The position numbers and the translations under genes were made by a program. 64,000 bases of DNA. Origin: Anthonomus grandis grandis. Lineage: Eukaryota; Arthropoda; Insecta; Coleoptera; Curculionidae. This document shows, piece by piece, positions 13,201-25,200 of this stretch (position 1 is the first letter of the stretch; every line of letters begins with the position of its first letter). The DNA lies in NCBI RefSeq assembly GCF_022605725.1, contig NC_065546.1, forward strand, positions 23,804,227 through 23,868,226, in the 5' to 3' direction. The notes under the pieces were generated by a model. It saw only the letters and a list, made by a program, of their open reading frames with translations. It was not told where the DNA came from and made no database searches.

Positions 13201-16200
13201 TTTTTGTTTTACAATTTAAACTCGTATTTTGTTTTATTTTCACAATTTTATTTTAGACTTAAATTTTATTTATACTTTTTCCTGTATGTGAGACTTTTTG
13301 TGTTTTTGTACACAAGCACACACTTTTTTCAATTTATTTACATGTTTTAAATATTTATTATATTATTTATGTTATGTATTACCTTTGTAGCTGAAGCTAA
13401 ATAAATACATTATTATTATTAAAAAAAAGCTAGAAGCATAGGAACATATCGTCATAGCACCTGCCATTTTAAGAGATATAAATTTACATTCAGGTACGTT
13501 TTCCTTTTAATAGTATACTATAAAATAAATAAAAAAGTATAAAGTTCATAACCATGTTTACTTACATACGAGATGACAAAAATATTGAAAGTGGAAGTGG
13601 AAATAAATTTGGTAGAGGAATCCAGTGAACATGAAAAATTTTTATATTTTTAATTTTTTTTCTATCTAGTTTTTATTAATAAATGATTATATAAATAAAT
13701 GTATATTGTTTAATTACAGCTAGTAAGAAAAAAATTTTTTTTTCTAATTGTCAGATTAACAATATTTCTCCATATAAGTAATATATACATCAAGTTGAAC
13801 TGTCTGTATAAAAATCTGACGCGCTCGAGTATTTCAAGGTCCCATTTTTTTTTACATGTGACTGCTTAGTTTTATTACATTTTTGAAGATTTGTACATGC
13901 TCACCTCCCCAAAAACGGCAAACCTAACATAAACTTTTTTTTTTGTTTTAGGACCTAATCTTCTCAATCCAATAGATCTCCATGGAGCTTTAGTAACTGC
14001 AAATTTCGGATTTTAAGTCTTTGTACAATTATTATTTAACGTACAGTGTTTTTAAAAAATTACGTGCGAAGCCTTTGAGCTTCAAATGGGGTATTATTAA
14101 ATATTTCGTACATACAGGGTGTCGTGTAAATTGAGGGTTGATACTTACTCTGTTATTGTAGATAGGATACCCTATAGTATACCTCATTACAGTATTGTAT
14201 TGTAGTTTGTTTTTGAAAGGAACAAGTTTTGACGCAAAAAATATAACAAAACTTTCAAAACTTTAAGTGGCCCCCACTTCTGTCTTCAAAAATTGAGGGA
14301 ATGTCATTCCTCAATTTTTTTCAAAAGTTTATATGATTATTAAAAACTACTTTTAATTCCCCATGCATTGCTGCGTAGTTTTTGAAAATTAATCAACTCG
14401 TTTTCAAAACACAAAAATCGATTGAATTTTACTTCAAAACTTACCGCATTAGTCAAAGTAAAGTAAAAAGTTTTAGGCTCATTTTAGTGAGTAAACAAGT
14501 ATTAGATTCATAGCTAAATATGAAAGTGTTTGGAAATTGTTTAACCTTTTAAGTTAGTCAATTACGGTACTCAATTGCAGAACAGTAAAAATTATTGTTT
14601 TTTTCAAAAACAATGAATGTGCAAATCGGGTCGCTGACAAGCAGGTTCTAGAAAAATGATTTGCAAATTAGTGTCTAAATTTTGCAAACCAGGCTCTGTT
14701 CATACCAAAAACAGAAAGCTTATAAATCCTGTACTAAATTAACCTACGTAGATAGCAGTATTGGGTGGGGTAAATTGCTATGAATATTACACTAAGTACA
14801 AGCAAAGAAAATTATACTAACGTATAGAAAACCTATGTCATGCAAATAATTCTCCCCCTCCTCGGGGTCCCACCGCTAGATCAAAATTATAATAGCTTTT
14901 TCATTTTAGCAGTACAATAATTAACAGTTCAAGAAAAGTAAATCTTAAAAATAAAATGTCTTATCCGAAAAAAATGTATACCTGGCATCCCGAAAAATGT
15001 GGAAAATTTCTCGGACTTGGAAAATAAAAAAATAATATTGAATTTAATAAGGCCCAGGACGCCGCTGGGAATTGATTTTTCTTGACTAACTTCTTAAGTA
15101 CTTGGTATAACTTAATAAAATTTTTACGGATCAACGCTATTAAGGACCTCTTAAAACGGAATTCTTAAAACACATTTTTATCTGAAAAATGTATAATAAA
15201 TTTATAAAAATAATCTGAAAAAGTACATTTTTTAAAAAACGCAGTGTGGTTCTTAGAAAGGCACCTTAACAAAATTGTTTAAAAAATATAAAGCTATGAT
15301 TTTCTTGAAACGGAAAAACAATCTGAAAAAAGAATGTAATAAATAAAGAAGCTAATAATTCGAAACAATGAATTAAAAGAATAAGTATAATCATAAGTAG
15401 ATTCAACTTGGGCTCTGGGGCGTCTGATACACTTGCGGTTACGACAAATCGTGAAGTGCTCTACTCGCTACAACAACCCTGGATTGTTCCTTATTACATC
15501 ACAATGAATCCTGATTCTCTGTAGAAATTCGGCAGGAGTTGAATACTGCAAGGTTTTGAGGTGACCCCATAGGTAAAAATCTAATGGCATTAGATCGGAC
15601 TGAGGAGGCCAGACAATTTATCCTCCTCTAGGTATCCAACGGTTTTTCCAGGTGATTCCTTACAGCAACGCTGAAATGAGGTGGGGCTCCATCATGCATA
15701 AAATACATGTTTCGGCGGATCGCAAGTGGCAAATGGTCTATTAAATCCAGAAGAATGTTCTGAAGGAATTCCAAATAAAGTTCTCCATTCAATCGTGGCG
15801 GTAATACGAATGGCCCGATCAAAAAATTGACAATGATTCCTGCCCAGATATTAATTGATTAAATTTTAAATATTAATTGATGTTGATGATGAGAAACGAC
15901 AGCGGCATGCGGATTTTCATCAGTCCATACATGCGACTTATGTAAATTCACTATAACATTTTTGGAAAAACCCTGCTTCATCGTTAAAAGAATAATGCTA
16001 AAGTTTCGATTAGTTCCCTGCTGATCTAATAGCCAGTTCGCGAACTGTATTCTACGAGGAAAATCTTCAGGAGTTAGTTCATGCACTTTTTGCAGATTAT
16101 ATGGGTATAACAGCTGTTCTTGAAGTAATTTATGTATTTTTGGTGTATTAAGCTGAGCGGCTAATTTTCGAGTGCTCTTTGAAGGAGTATCAGCTACAGC

Positions 16201-19200
16201 ATTCAAAATATTTTCTTCCAATTGTACCGTACATACTGTTCCTGACATACTTCTTCATGTACATACTTTTCTGACCAGCATCAATACTTTTTTTCCAAAA
16301 CTTCCTAAACTTACAATAGAGTCAATAATATCTTAATAACCGAAATCGCCTAACAGTTTCCCTTAGACGTCGAAATGTCTTTTGATTTGGAAATCTTTCT
16401 TTATACGGCTTTTTGCTTCCAATGCATTGCACGACGCAACACCATACATAAGATGCATATCTGCATATATTCAATAAACATGAATTCCATATTTCGACTT
16501 AATTCATATTAAATCCACCAAGAAATTCAAAAATCAATAATTATTGAAATAAAGGATCAATGTATTAACAACGTGAAAGATAGCAAGTTTTGAAAGATAG
16601 GTATTTGTTTATTATGTACCATAGAAACGTTTGCAACAATGGTGCGTATAGAAAAACAGAAAATTCCGATAAAAAGATGCAAAAATATTTTCTGATAGTC
16701 TTATGGTTGAAACCTTTGGTGTGACACTCAAATTACGAGACAGTTTTATCACTAACCAAAACACTTCACTTTTACTCTCGACGCGTGTTTCGCTAACAAT
16801 ATTAGCATCTTCGGGAAAAGATTATGACTAAACTAAAACTACTTACAAATGACCTAATATACTAATCGTGTGTAACCATATACTAATGATGTAACTAATA
16901 GAGCGGAAGGTGCAATGAAGCATGGCCGAACAAATCCTAAACACTAACTAAACTACAAGGTGCTCGGTTGATCATGTTGCAACTTCTAGGGTAGATAGAA
17001 AACGTAAAAAAAAAGTTCCTTTCTTCCTCAGGAAGCGAACCTTTAAAAACGAGTTTTCGTTTCATAGCTTCAGAACTACTTTAGCTATCGCAACCAATTT
17101 TGGTACATAAATTATTGTTAGTACGTTTATTCTTTTGAACCTACTAAACCAACATATTTTTAACCAGGCGTGGAAACCAGATTATGATGCTCCTGTGCCT
17201 TTTGCATAAAAAAGGTGCTCTCAGCAAAAATCGCTAATTTATCTTCTGGGTTTCCTAAAAGATATCGTAAATTGGCCGAACTTTGATAGACCATTCTTAA
17301 CCACTCCTAATTCTTTGAAAAACCCATCAAAGGCTCTCATCAATATAGGATTATAAGGTATTACAAAGAAAGTTCGCTTATTTTCATCTTTTGTGATAAA
17401 AGTCTACCATATTTCAAATAGATGAAAACAAGCAAACTTTCCCTGACAATTAATATTAGATTTAAAGAATATGTAGCTTATGTGAAATGTGGAAGAGTTG
17501 AAAAGTCAAGTGTGGCTGAACATATTTTAAATACTGGTCACTTGGTAAGGATAGACAACTTACAACTACTTAAACCAGTTAATAACAATAGAAAATTAGA
17601 TGCATACGAAAGTTTAGCAATATTTAAAAATCAAAAAAACATTCTTAACAGGGATAAAGGTCCAATCCCTTGCAGTCAATTATATAGTTTACTTAGTTTT
17701 CTCAGGTTTTCTTAGAGGAAAGTTTCATATTATTTTTTTATTTTTTACCTGAATCGAGAGACTTTTTCTATATTTTCCGGGACACCCTGTATAAAACTAA
17801 AAGTAAAAATATTTCCAGTCCAAATTTACAACTTAAAAGGAGTTGAAAGAAGGATTTAAAAGAAGTTTTTGTCCCTATATAATAAATCACAATCAATTTA
17901 CAATAAAAAAAAAATTATATTGCTATTTACGTCAAGCATTCAAAAATGAATTGGACAAAATGCATCTAAGACAGTGTAAAGGATAATAATTTTTTCGATA
18001 AAATTTCATTTTAAAAGTGACTCGCAAAGTAATAATAAAGGTATTATAAAGATATTGGCAACGCCTCGAATATCAGCTATTCTCCGTCGTTCCTAAATCA
18101 TCGCGGTGACGCAACCGGGCACCCCCCACGACATCTATCTCTAGAGGCACGCGGGAGGTTAGCGAAATCTTCCGAAATCATGGAATCGTGTCGGAATATT
18201 GGCGCAACTTAAATCATAAGCAATCCTGTCAGAGGAACTTCCCACTTTGTATTTGCGAATAAAGCATTCTATTTTCTCTGCGGCCCATTACTTGCCGCAC
18301 ATACAACGCACTTTTTGCACCAGAATTTTCCAGCAATTTAGTTTTCAGACATCGCAGTACCTCTCCTCTAGCTCCCTTTTCAGCTCAGTCACTTTTAAGT
18401 CCACCAGCTTTGACATTTTTACAAAATACTAATACGATTTATAGTTCACTATTGTTTATTTTTCACCAATGTCCAGTTGACTGACGTTCAATTTTTACCT
18501 CACACCAATTAAAATACCATTAAATACCATTCGTTTAGGTGTGAATTAAAACACTCGATGCACGGAAAATAATGAACTGATATATGATACCAAGAAAAGA
18601 AACATTTATTTAAATATATTAATGTCCTACTATTTATTTCGCCAATATTCAGACTTGAGCTGGCGTTCCAGCGGCGAGGGCTCCTGATATGTTAGGTATA
18701 CCATTGTTCCGAAACATCCGCTAACTTTCCACGTGCGCCCAGAGATGTCTCAAGTTAGGTTCACCGCTAGCATCACTGAGATCTTTCCCGAATGCTGAAG
18801 AACAACTGGTATATTCGCGACAATTAAGATTGTTACAATAATTTGTCTTCTGTATTTTTCATTAATTTGATAAATACTAGATACGATTTAAAATTTAGAC
18901 ATTTCTCTTGGATGTTATTGATACAATGAGTTTGGAAATAAATAAGATAAACTAAAGGCTTCAGATACCTTTTTAAATGTAGAACCATTTTTATGTCCAA
19001 CTAATAGAATACAGTTGCCTATATTTAAATCAAGTACAATTGTGTAAGTGAACTCTACCGCGTCTACATTATTAACTAAATATTATTTACAAGAATAAAC
19101 TTATGCTCTGGATAATCTTTTTAATATTATTTGGGCAGACATTTCCATTAAAAGATACTTTGTGATTATTATTGTAAATTTCCAGATTCACAACAGAAAT

Positions 19201-22200
19201 CCTTTTCATACCTATTAATCTATCCACTGTTTTAATGTTCCAAATATTCCTAAATTTGTTTAGGTGTTAAATGTTGAAATGTTTCTTTATTTGTTTTTTG
19301 TTTCACCCTATATAAATCTTTAATTATTTTTATTTTAGGATAAATACCTTCTTTATGGATATTAAATAAATACTAATTTAATGCCTTGAACTTATGACAT
19401 TTGGCAATAAGCAAAACAAGCAGGACTTTAAATGCAAAGCAAACATCAAAGAACTGCCTTCTGATTGATAAAGAGTTGTTAAACTTGCGCTGAACATTTT
19501 CAAGCCTCTCAATGTAAATGAGAAAAAAGAAGAGGTCTACTAGGTAAATATATAGTGACTTCAATGTTGACACATTGGTGAAGTCTTTGCAAGATCTCTT
19601 GATAAATCTAAGCAGTTTATTAGATCTATTCATGGTATAATCGAAGTGGTGGGAAAAAGTAAGTCTCACATCCAAAAAGACAACTAAATCCTTGACTGAG
19701 TTAACCTGCTTTAAGAAGATTCAAATTCAATTCAAAAATATATTGACAAGGAGGGGAGACTCTAGTGCACCACCTGATCCTGAGAGGAAGAAATCCATCG
19801 AAAAATCTTTAAGAACTCAGATTCCAATAGGGAGCCAAGGCGTTTAATAAAGAGGCTAAACAATGGTCCTAAGTGGGAGTCCTGTGGGACCCCTGAAGTT
19901 GTCAAAAAAGGGTTTGACAGAAAACCACCAATCTTAACCCGCTGTTCTCTATCCATCACATAAGACTTAATCCAAAGTAAAAGGGACCCGCTGATGCCAA
20001 GATCTGAAATTTAAGAGATAAGAATATTATGGTTGACCTTATTGAAAGCTTTACTAAAGTCCGTGTATATCGCATGTGTTTCATTACCGTCGGCAAAGGA
20101 TTTAAAGATGTAGTTGCTAAAAATAAACAAGTTTGTATCCACAGAGCGACCTCTGGTGAATCCATGTTGTTAACCCCAATTACACAGTGCTCAAATTGCT
20201 TAGAAATTGCAGAGAGAATACTAATGGGACGATAATTAGTTATATAATTTTTATTCCCAGATTTATAAATAGGACATGCATGAGATGAAGATGAAGAAGC
20301 TTCCAAACATCTGAAAAAATTCCAGAAGTGAGGGACAGATTGAAAATATGAAGAAGTGGAAGGAAAAGGAATGGCAGCACGCTTTTAAAAGCCTGTTTGG
20401 AATTTCATCAGCACCTGCTCCCTTTCTGTTATCCAGTTTAGCTAATGCTGTTTCAACTGTAGTCGGACTAAGGAAGCTGCCTGAAGCATTAGAAGGGTTA
20501 GTATTCTTGTTAAATACAGATGAAAGTGGGTGGCAAAGAGGGTTGCAATAGAAATACCGGTATCAGCCCTAAGATCATGAAGGAACATCTCATTTGGAAC
20601 AGTAGAAGCGCCTTGATTGAAATGAAGCTTTACAAATTTCTAAAAAGTGTTGCTATTGTTTTATATTGTATTTTTAGCTCTCTCAATGTCTGTAGCATTC
20701 ACTAGATAATGCACGACACTCGCATAGAGCACTAAAATTTGAGTAATCAGTATTTAATTTTGATTGTCTGCACCTCCTCTGTGCAATTTTTTTCTGAATA
20801 ACGAGACTTCTTAATTATCTCAAAAACCATGGTGGGTAGTGTTTTTCAGAAGTGTGTTTTTTTTAAAGGCTCATACTGATCCAAACAATCATGAACAATA
20901 AAATAGAAGTTTGCAACAGTGGTATTTAAGTTATCGTTAATAATTATAGAGAGCCAGTTAAATGTAAAAAAGTAGTTATTTATGGATATGACATTAGCTT
21001 GATTAAAATCGCAATAGGTTATTGGTAGATCGAAGTAATTGGCTTTACAATTTGGTAGTTGCAGCTCAAGAGCAGGATGATATGGATCTGGCCCTACTAG
21101 ACCATTACATTTAGTTGTTAACGTGGAATGAAAAGTTGTAAAACAAAGGTTAGTAATTGTTCCATAATCATTAACCACTGCATTGGGCTGCATTAAACCT
21201 AGAAAAGCGAATGTGTCACATAAAAGTTTTCTTTACCAGATATAACATTATTTCGGCTTAAGCCATATATATCTCCACTTGGTAACCATGCAATATTTGA
21301 AAGGTTAAAGCACCAACAATAAGAAAATTTTTAAAGCACTCGGAAGCTTTGGTAACAGAGTCACAATGCTTCGCGTATACAGATAGATCCATGGATAGAG
21401 GAATGAAAATGCAGCCAATGCAATACTCCTCACTATCACCAAGACGCACAGAGATCCAGATTTCCTCAAGTGAGTGGTCAGCATTTGGCAAACGATGGGA
21501 TTTTAGGATATTGCTTACTACTAGGAGCACATCCCCGCCTCTACTTTTCGAGCTGTTGCTAGTGTTGCGGTCTGTTTTATACACGCAGAAGTTGGAGCTA
21601 AGGAGTTCACCGTCGTTGACTGCCGCCGGATCCAGCCAAGTTTCAGTTAGGTCAAGAGAATGTAGTAGTCTACCGATTGAACAGCACAGAGAAATTCCTT
21701 TAGTTTAGTTTTTAAGCCCCTCACGTTCTGATAAAAGAACAGCCTTAGAACATTGAAAGGCTAGAATTAGTAAACAACAACTTTGTAGTTAAACATGTAC
21801 ACGGGGGCAAGAGGGGTGTTTTGTTTACATACATATTTGCCGATTCTCTGTTGTCGTCGACACAAATTTCCCACGGAAGAAATTTTTAGCTATATATTAT
21901 CAACCATTATAACATTAATTTAACTTATTTGTGTTGTATTTTACAGGAAAATTTAAAATAAAAAGTATAAATACTACAACTAACCTATTTTAAGAATAAA
22001 TATAATATCCTTAAGCAAAAAAAAAACAAAATTATTAACATTCTTATGCCTAAAACTGCTTCTAAAAAATTTGAAGCGATAACACCGGAAGCTTAAGCGC
22101 CCGAGCCATACGCGTAGTGTTTGTCAACCGGCTTTTTGTTTATATTCGGCATTTGTGTATTTTTTTTCATTTTTGGTTTAAAAAGGAAAAAGATCACATT

Positions 22201-25200
22201 TTACTGTTTTTTTTTAATTGCTAGGATGGCAAACACTTGTGTCTTTTGTGCCGCACCATGATAAAAAGGAGATTCAAGACGATCTTTTTACAAGTAAGTA
22301 CCGATACTTTCATAACATCACATCATGGGGCTACCATCATCATAAATGTAGAATAGAGGATCTTATAGAAATAAATCTAATAAAAAGTTGAATGTGAAAG
22401 TGTGTGTAAAATACAGAAATATTTATATTTATAAATCTAAATATTTTTTTGAAAAATATTCATCAATTTACATTAATTTAACATTCATCATTAATAGGCT
22501 ATAAAAAATATAAAACTAGAGTTTTGTCTGTGGTTTTATTCCAGGAGTTTATGTTTTGTTTTTGTTGTTTTGGCAGAAAAAAGGCATAATACCTATGTAC
22601 TTTTATTAAATGTCAAATACTTATTATAGATTGCCTAATGACCATGCCCAAAGGGAACAATGGATTTCATTAATGGAAATCAACACGATTAAAAAGAATA
22701 TATTTGTTTGATCAGATCACATCCTTGGAAGTGATTTCTTATATTATAAGGGAGATGATATCAATATCCAGACTTTATTAAAAAAATCAGCCCTACCTCA
22801 AAGGTAATTTTTTTTAAATATATTTTTTTAGTATATTTATAGAGTATGACTATATATGTTACCTTAGAAATATTGATAAAGGTTTGAATGCTTTTATTTA
22901 CTACATTATGTAAGCTAAAAAACAACCTTTTAAAACTTGTGCTTGGGCTGTGTTGTAAAACATACAGCTTCGTCACAAAATGTATTAGTTTTACTCATAT
23001 AAGCTTTATTTATACCTAATTCTTATTAAATTAGGCATGTGTGTAAAAGTACTTTTTTACTATGATTTCTGATGCACTGATTAAAAATACAGCAGCCGAT
23101 AATTCAGTTAATTTACCAAGTGATTTACCCCTCAAAGCTGCAGGGGTAGCTTTCCTGAAGAGTGCAAAAACTTCTTTAGCTTCCAAAACGGTATATAGTA
23201 CAAACAGTGAAGCTAATATAGACAAGAATGGATAATTAAAATAGATTAATATTCTTGATACACCAATTTTTGTATAATTACAGATCTGATCATTCATCAT
23301 TTCATCATCAACAATAACTGCATCTGAGATTAATAGTTCTACAGTAACCGCGGGGTCTAGGTCAACAATTACTATTTCTCATTCAAGCCGTTTTAGTTTT
23401 ACTGCTACACATTCCCTGACTCCACTAAGGAAAAGGTAAAAATACACTCAAAATAGACACTAATATGGCACATTTAAAAATTATTGTTCAATTCCTTCTC
23501 TAAGTACAAATAAGAGTTTTATGTCATGTATCATCTTATTCTATATATCTTATTTAATTAAATGCAATTAATCATTAAAATGTCAATCAATTGGAATATC
23601 ATAACACATTTTTAAAATTTTTGTTTTTAGACTTAGAGATGTAGAGGTATGTTTGGAGAAAGATATTAATTTAATATCAGTACCACACAAAAAGTAAGTT
23701 TTTTTTTGATATAATAAGTTCATATGTAATTATTTAAAAAATTTACATTTTCAATTTTGGTAATACTATATTTTTATGTACATTAGTCTAGGGTAAAATC
23801 AAAATGATATCCTGGGAACCCAAGCACTCATGATTCCACTGTTTCAAAAGCTAAAGTTAGTCGCCAAATTATGGAAAAAAAAAGAATATGGAATTTAAAT
23901 TTGAAGGTTGCAACAAACAAATTTGCGCCAAAGAAATTGAATTAGATGTCTCAAGTCATTATTAAAATCCTTAAGAAATAAAATGATTTCCGAAAAAGCC
24001 CAACATACTACATATTTTATTTGACTTGTAAAAGTACTTGTTTGTATATTACTACTAATAAACTATCTAATCTTATCTATTGTACATAGCCTTTATTTTT
24101 AAATAAGCTTTGTTTTTTAGTATAAATTAATCTGATATAATTGGTATTAAGTATTATATAGGTCAGTGTTAAATGTCTCAAAACAAATTGTACAGGGTAA
24201 ATACCCATAATAAAAGTCTTAGAATCTATAAAAACCTGCAACTCCTTCACAATTTGAACATCCTTGTAGTTTTAACTCTTTCCACTGCAGCAATACTGTC
24301 CCTTTGAAAAAGTCAGCACCATAGAAGTACATATTATGTGATATAAAGTAAGTGATGTAAAACTGAGTTTTGTTTAATATAACAATAATAATAAAATTTT
24401 GCAAAAAATGTTAAAAATTTGTGTATTAAAACATGATTTATTAAGAAGTCTATATTATAATAATAAAATATTTAATTTCCATAAAAATGCTTTTTATTAT
24501 ACTCTATTTCAGAAGTGTGTAGAGCAATAAAACCTCATTAGGTATGCAAAAGTGGTACCTGGTGATCCACCAATATTTTATGCCACTCCCTTTGTAGTTG
24601 GGTATTAGTTTCAATGTAAAATTCTTTCTTTTCGTTGATTGCAGGTAGTGCCACCCGGTTTTGGGTCAATTTATGACTTTTGCCCATTGTTACCCACTGA
24701 TAAACATTGAAAACGGTTCGCCAAAGGCGTGCAACTGGGACTTATTTTTTACCTTATAATTAATGTACTTAAATGCTATTTTATTTTAGAAAGTTACTTT
24801 TGTTTAAATGGAATAATATATTTTTTTCACAAAATTATTGAACATAATATGTAGAGTAAAACAGTTGAAAATGTCACTTTTGGATCTGGCACTTTTTGAA
24901 CAGTGTATAACAATTTTAAATTATAATAGATTGTAGTCTTCTTCGTCATCTGACGAACTGTCATCACCTCTTGACATTATAATTAAAGGATCGACTGTCT
25001 GATCGATGAGGTTGTCAAGATCCCACATTTTGTCCTCTTGCTTAATTACATGCTGGACTGCTTTTCGCCAATTCTCTGGTGTCGCTTCCGTAATGGCTTG
25101 ATCAAACAGTAGCTTAACATCTTTCATTTTAAAAGTCGTGTATTGTCTTGCTACAAATCCTTTTACCTGCGCCCATATCAGTTCTATAGGATTTAGTTCG

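Larger units (their letters stand above)
16740..17715 (+). mobile_element. Penelope-like retroelement 3' fragment
   Basis: The fragment ends with a GIY-YIG-type C-terminus on the plus strand, and its 3' end abuts the mariner arm at about 17715. A hammerhead-like motif near 16787-16814 is consistent with Penelope-like elements. The left limit is uncertain and the region between has no intact reverse transcriptase. Confidence 0.55.
14981..17789 (-). mobile_element. Mariner-like transposon split by a Penelope-like insertion
   Basis: The left end (14981, CCTGGCATCCCGAAAAATGT) and right end (17789, inverse of CAGGGTGTCCCGGAAAATAT) match each other over about 75 bp, both flanked by TA. The left arm continues through a segment (to about 15190) that also matches the arm of 31785-32602, so these belong to one family. 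The transposase reads from right to left. The right arm is interrupted at about 17715 by the 3' end of a Penelope-like fragment. Confidence 0.75.
19373..21743 (-). mobile_element. LINE 1, ORF2 half (jockey/CR1 type)
   Basis: This is the downstream half of a minus-strand LINE. The upstream half with ORF1 lies at 26893-28040; the two halves are separated by the THAP/P-like transposon. Endonuclease wording begins right at the insertion point (YQNVRGLKTKLKEFL, about 21740-21690). Confidence 0.8.

Noticed and set aside
13114..13350. 78-codon hydrophobic frame
   Set aside because: T-rich low-complexity DNA next to a LINE-like tail; Phe/Leu/Tyr content follows base composition.
23031..23300. 89-codon minus-strand frame in THAP/P-like copy 1
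   Set aside because: The plus-strand exon (23065-23235) has a splice acceptor in the sister copy and a conserved frame; the minus frame is its shadow.
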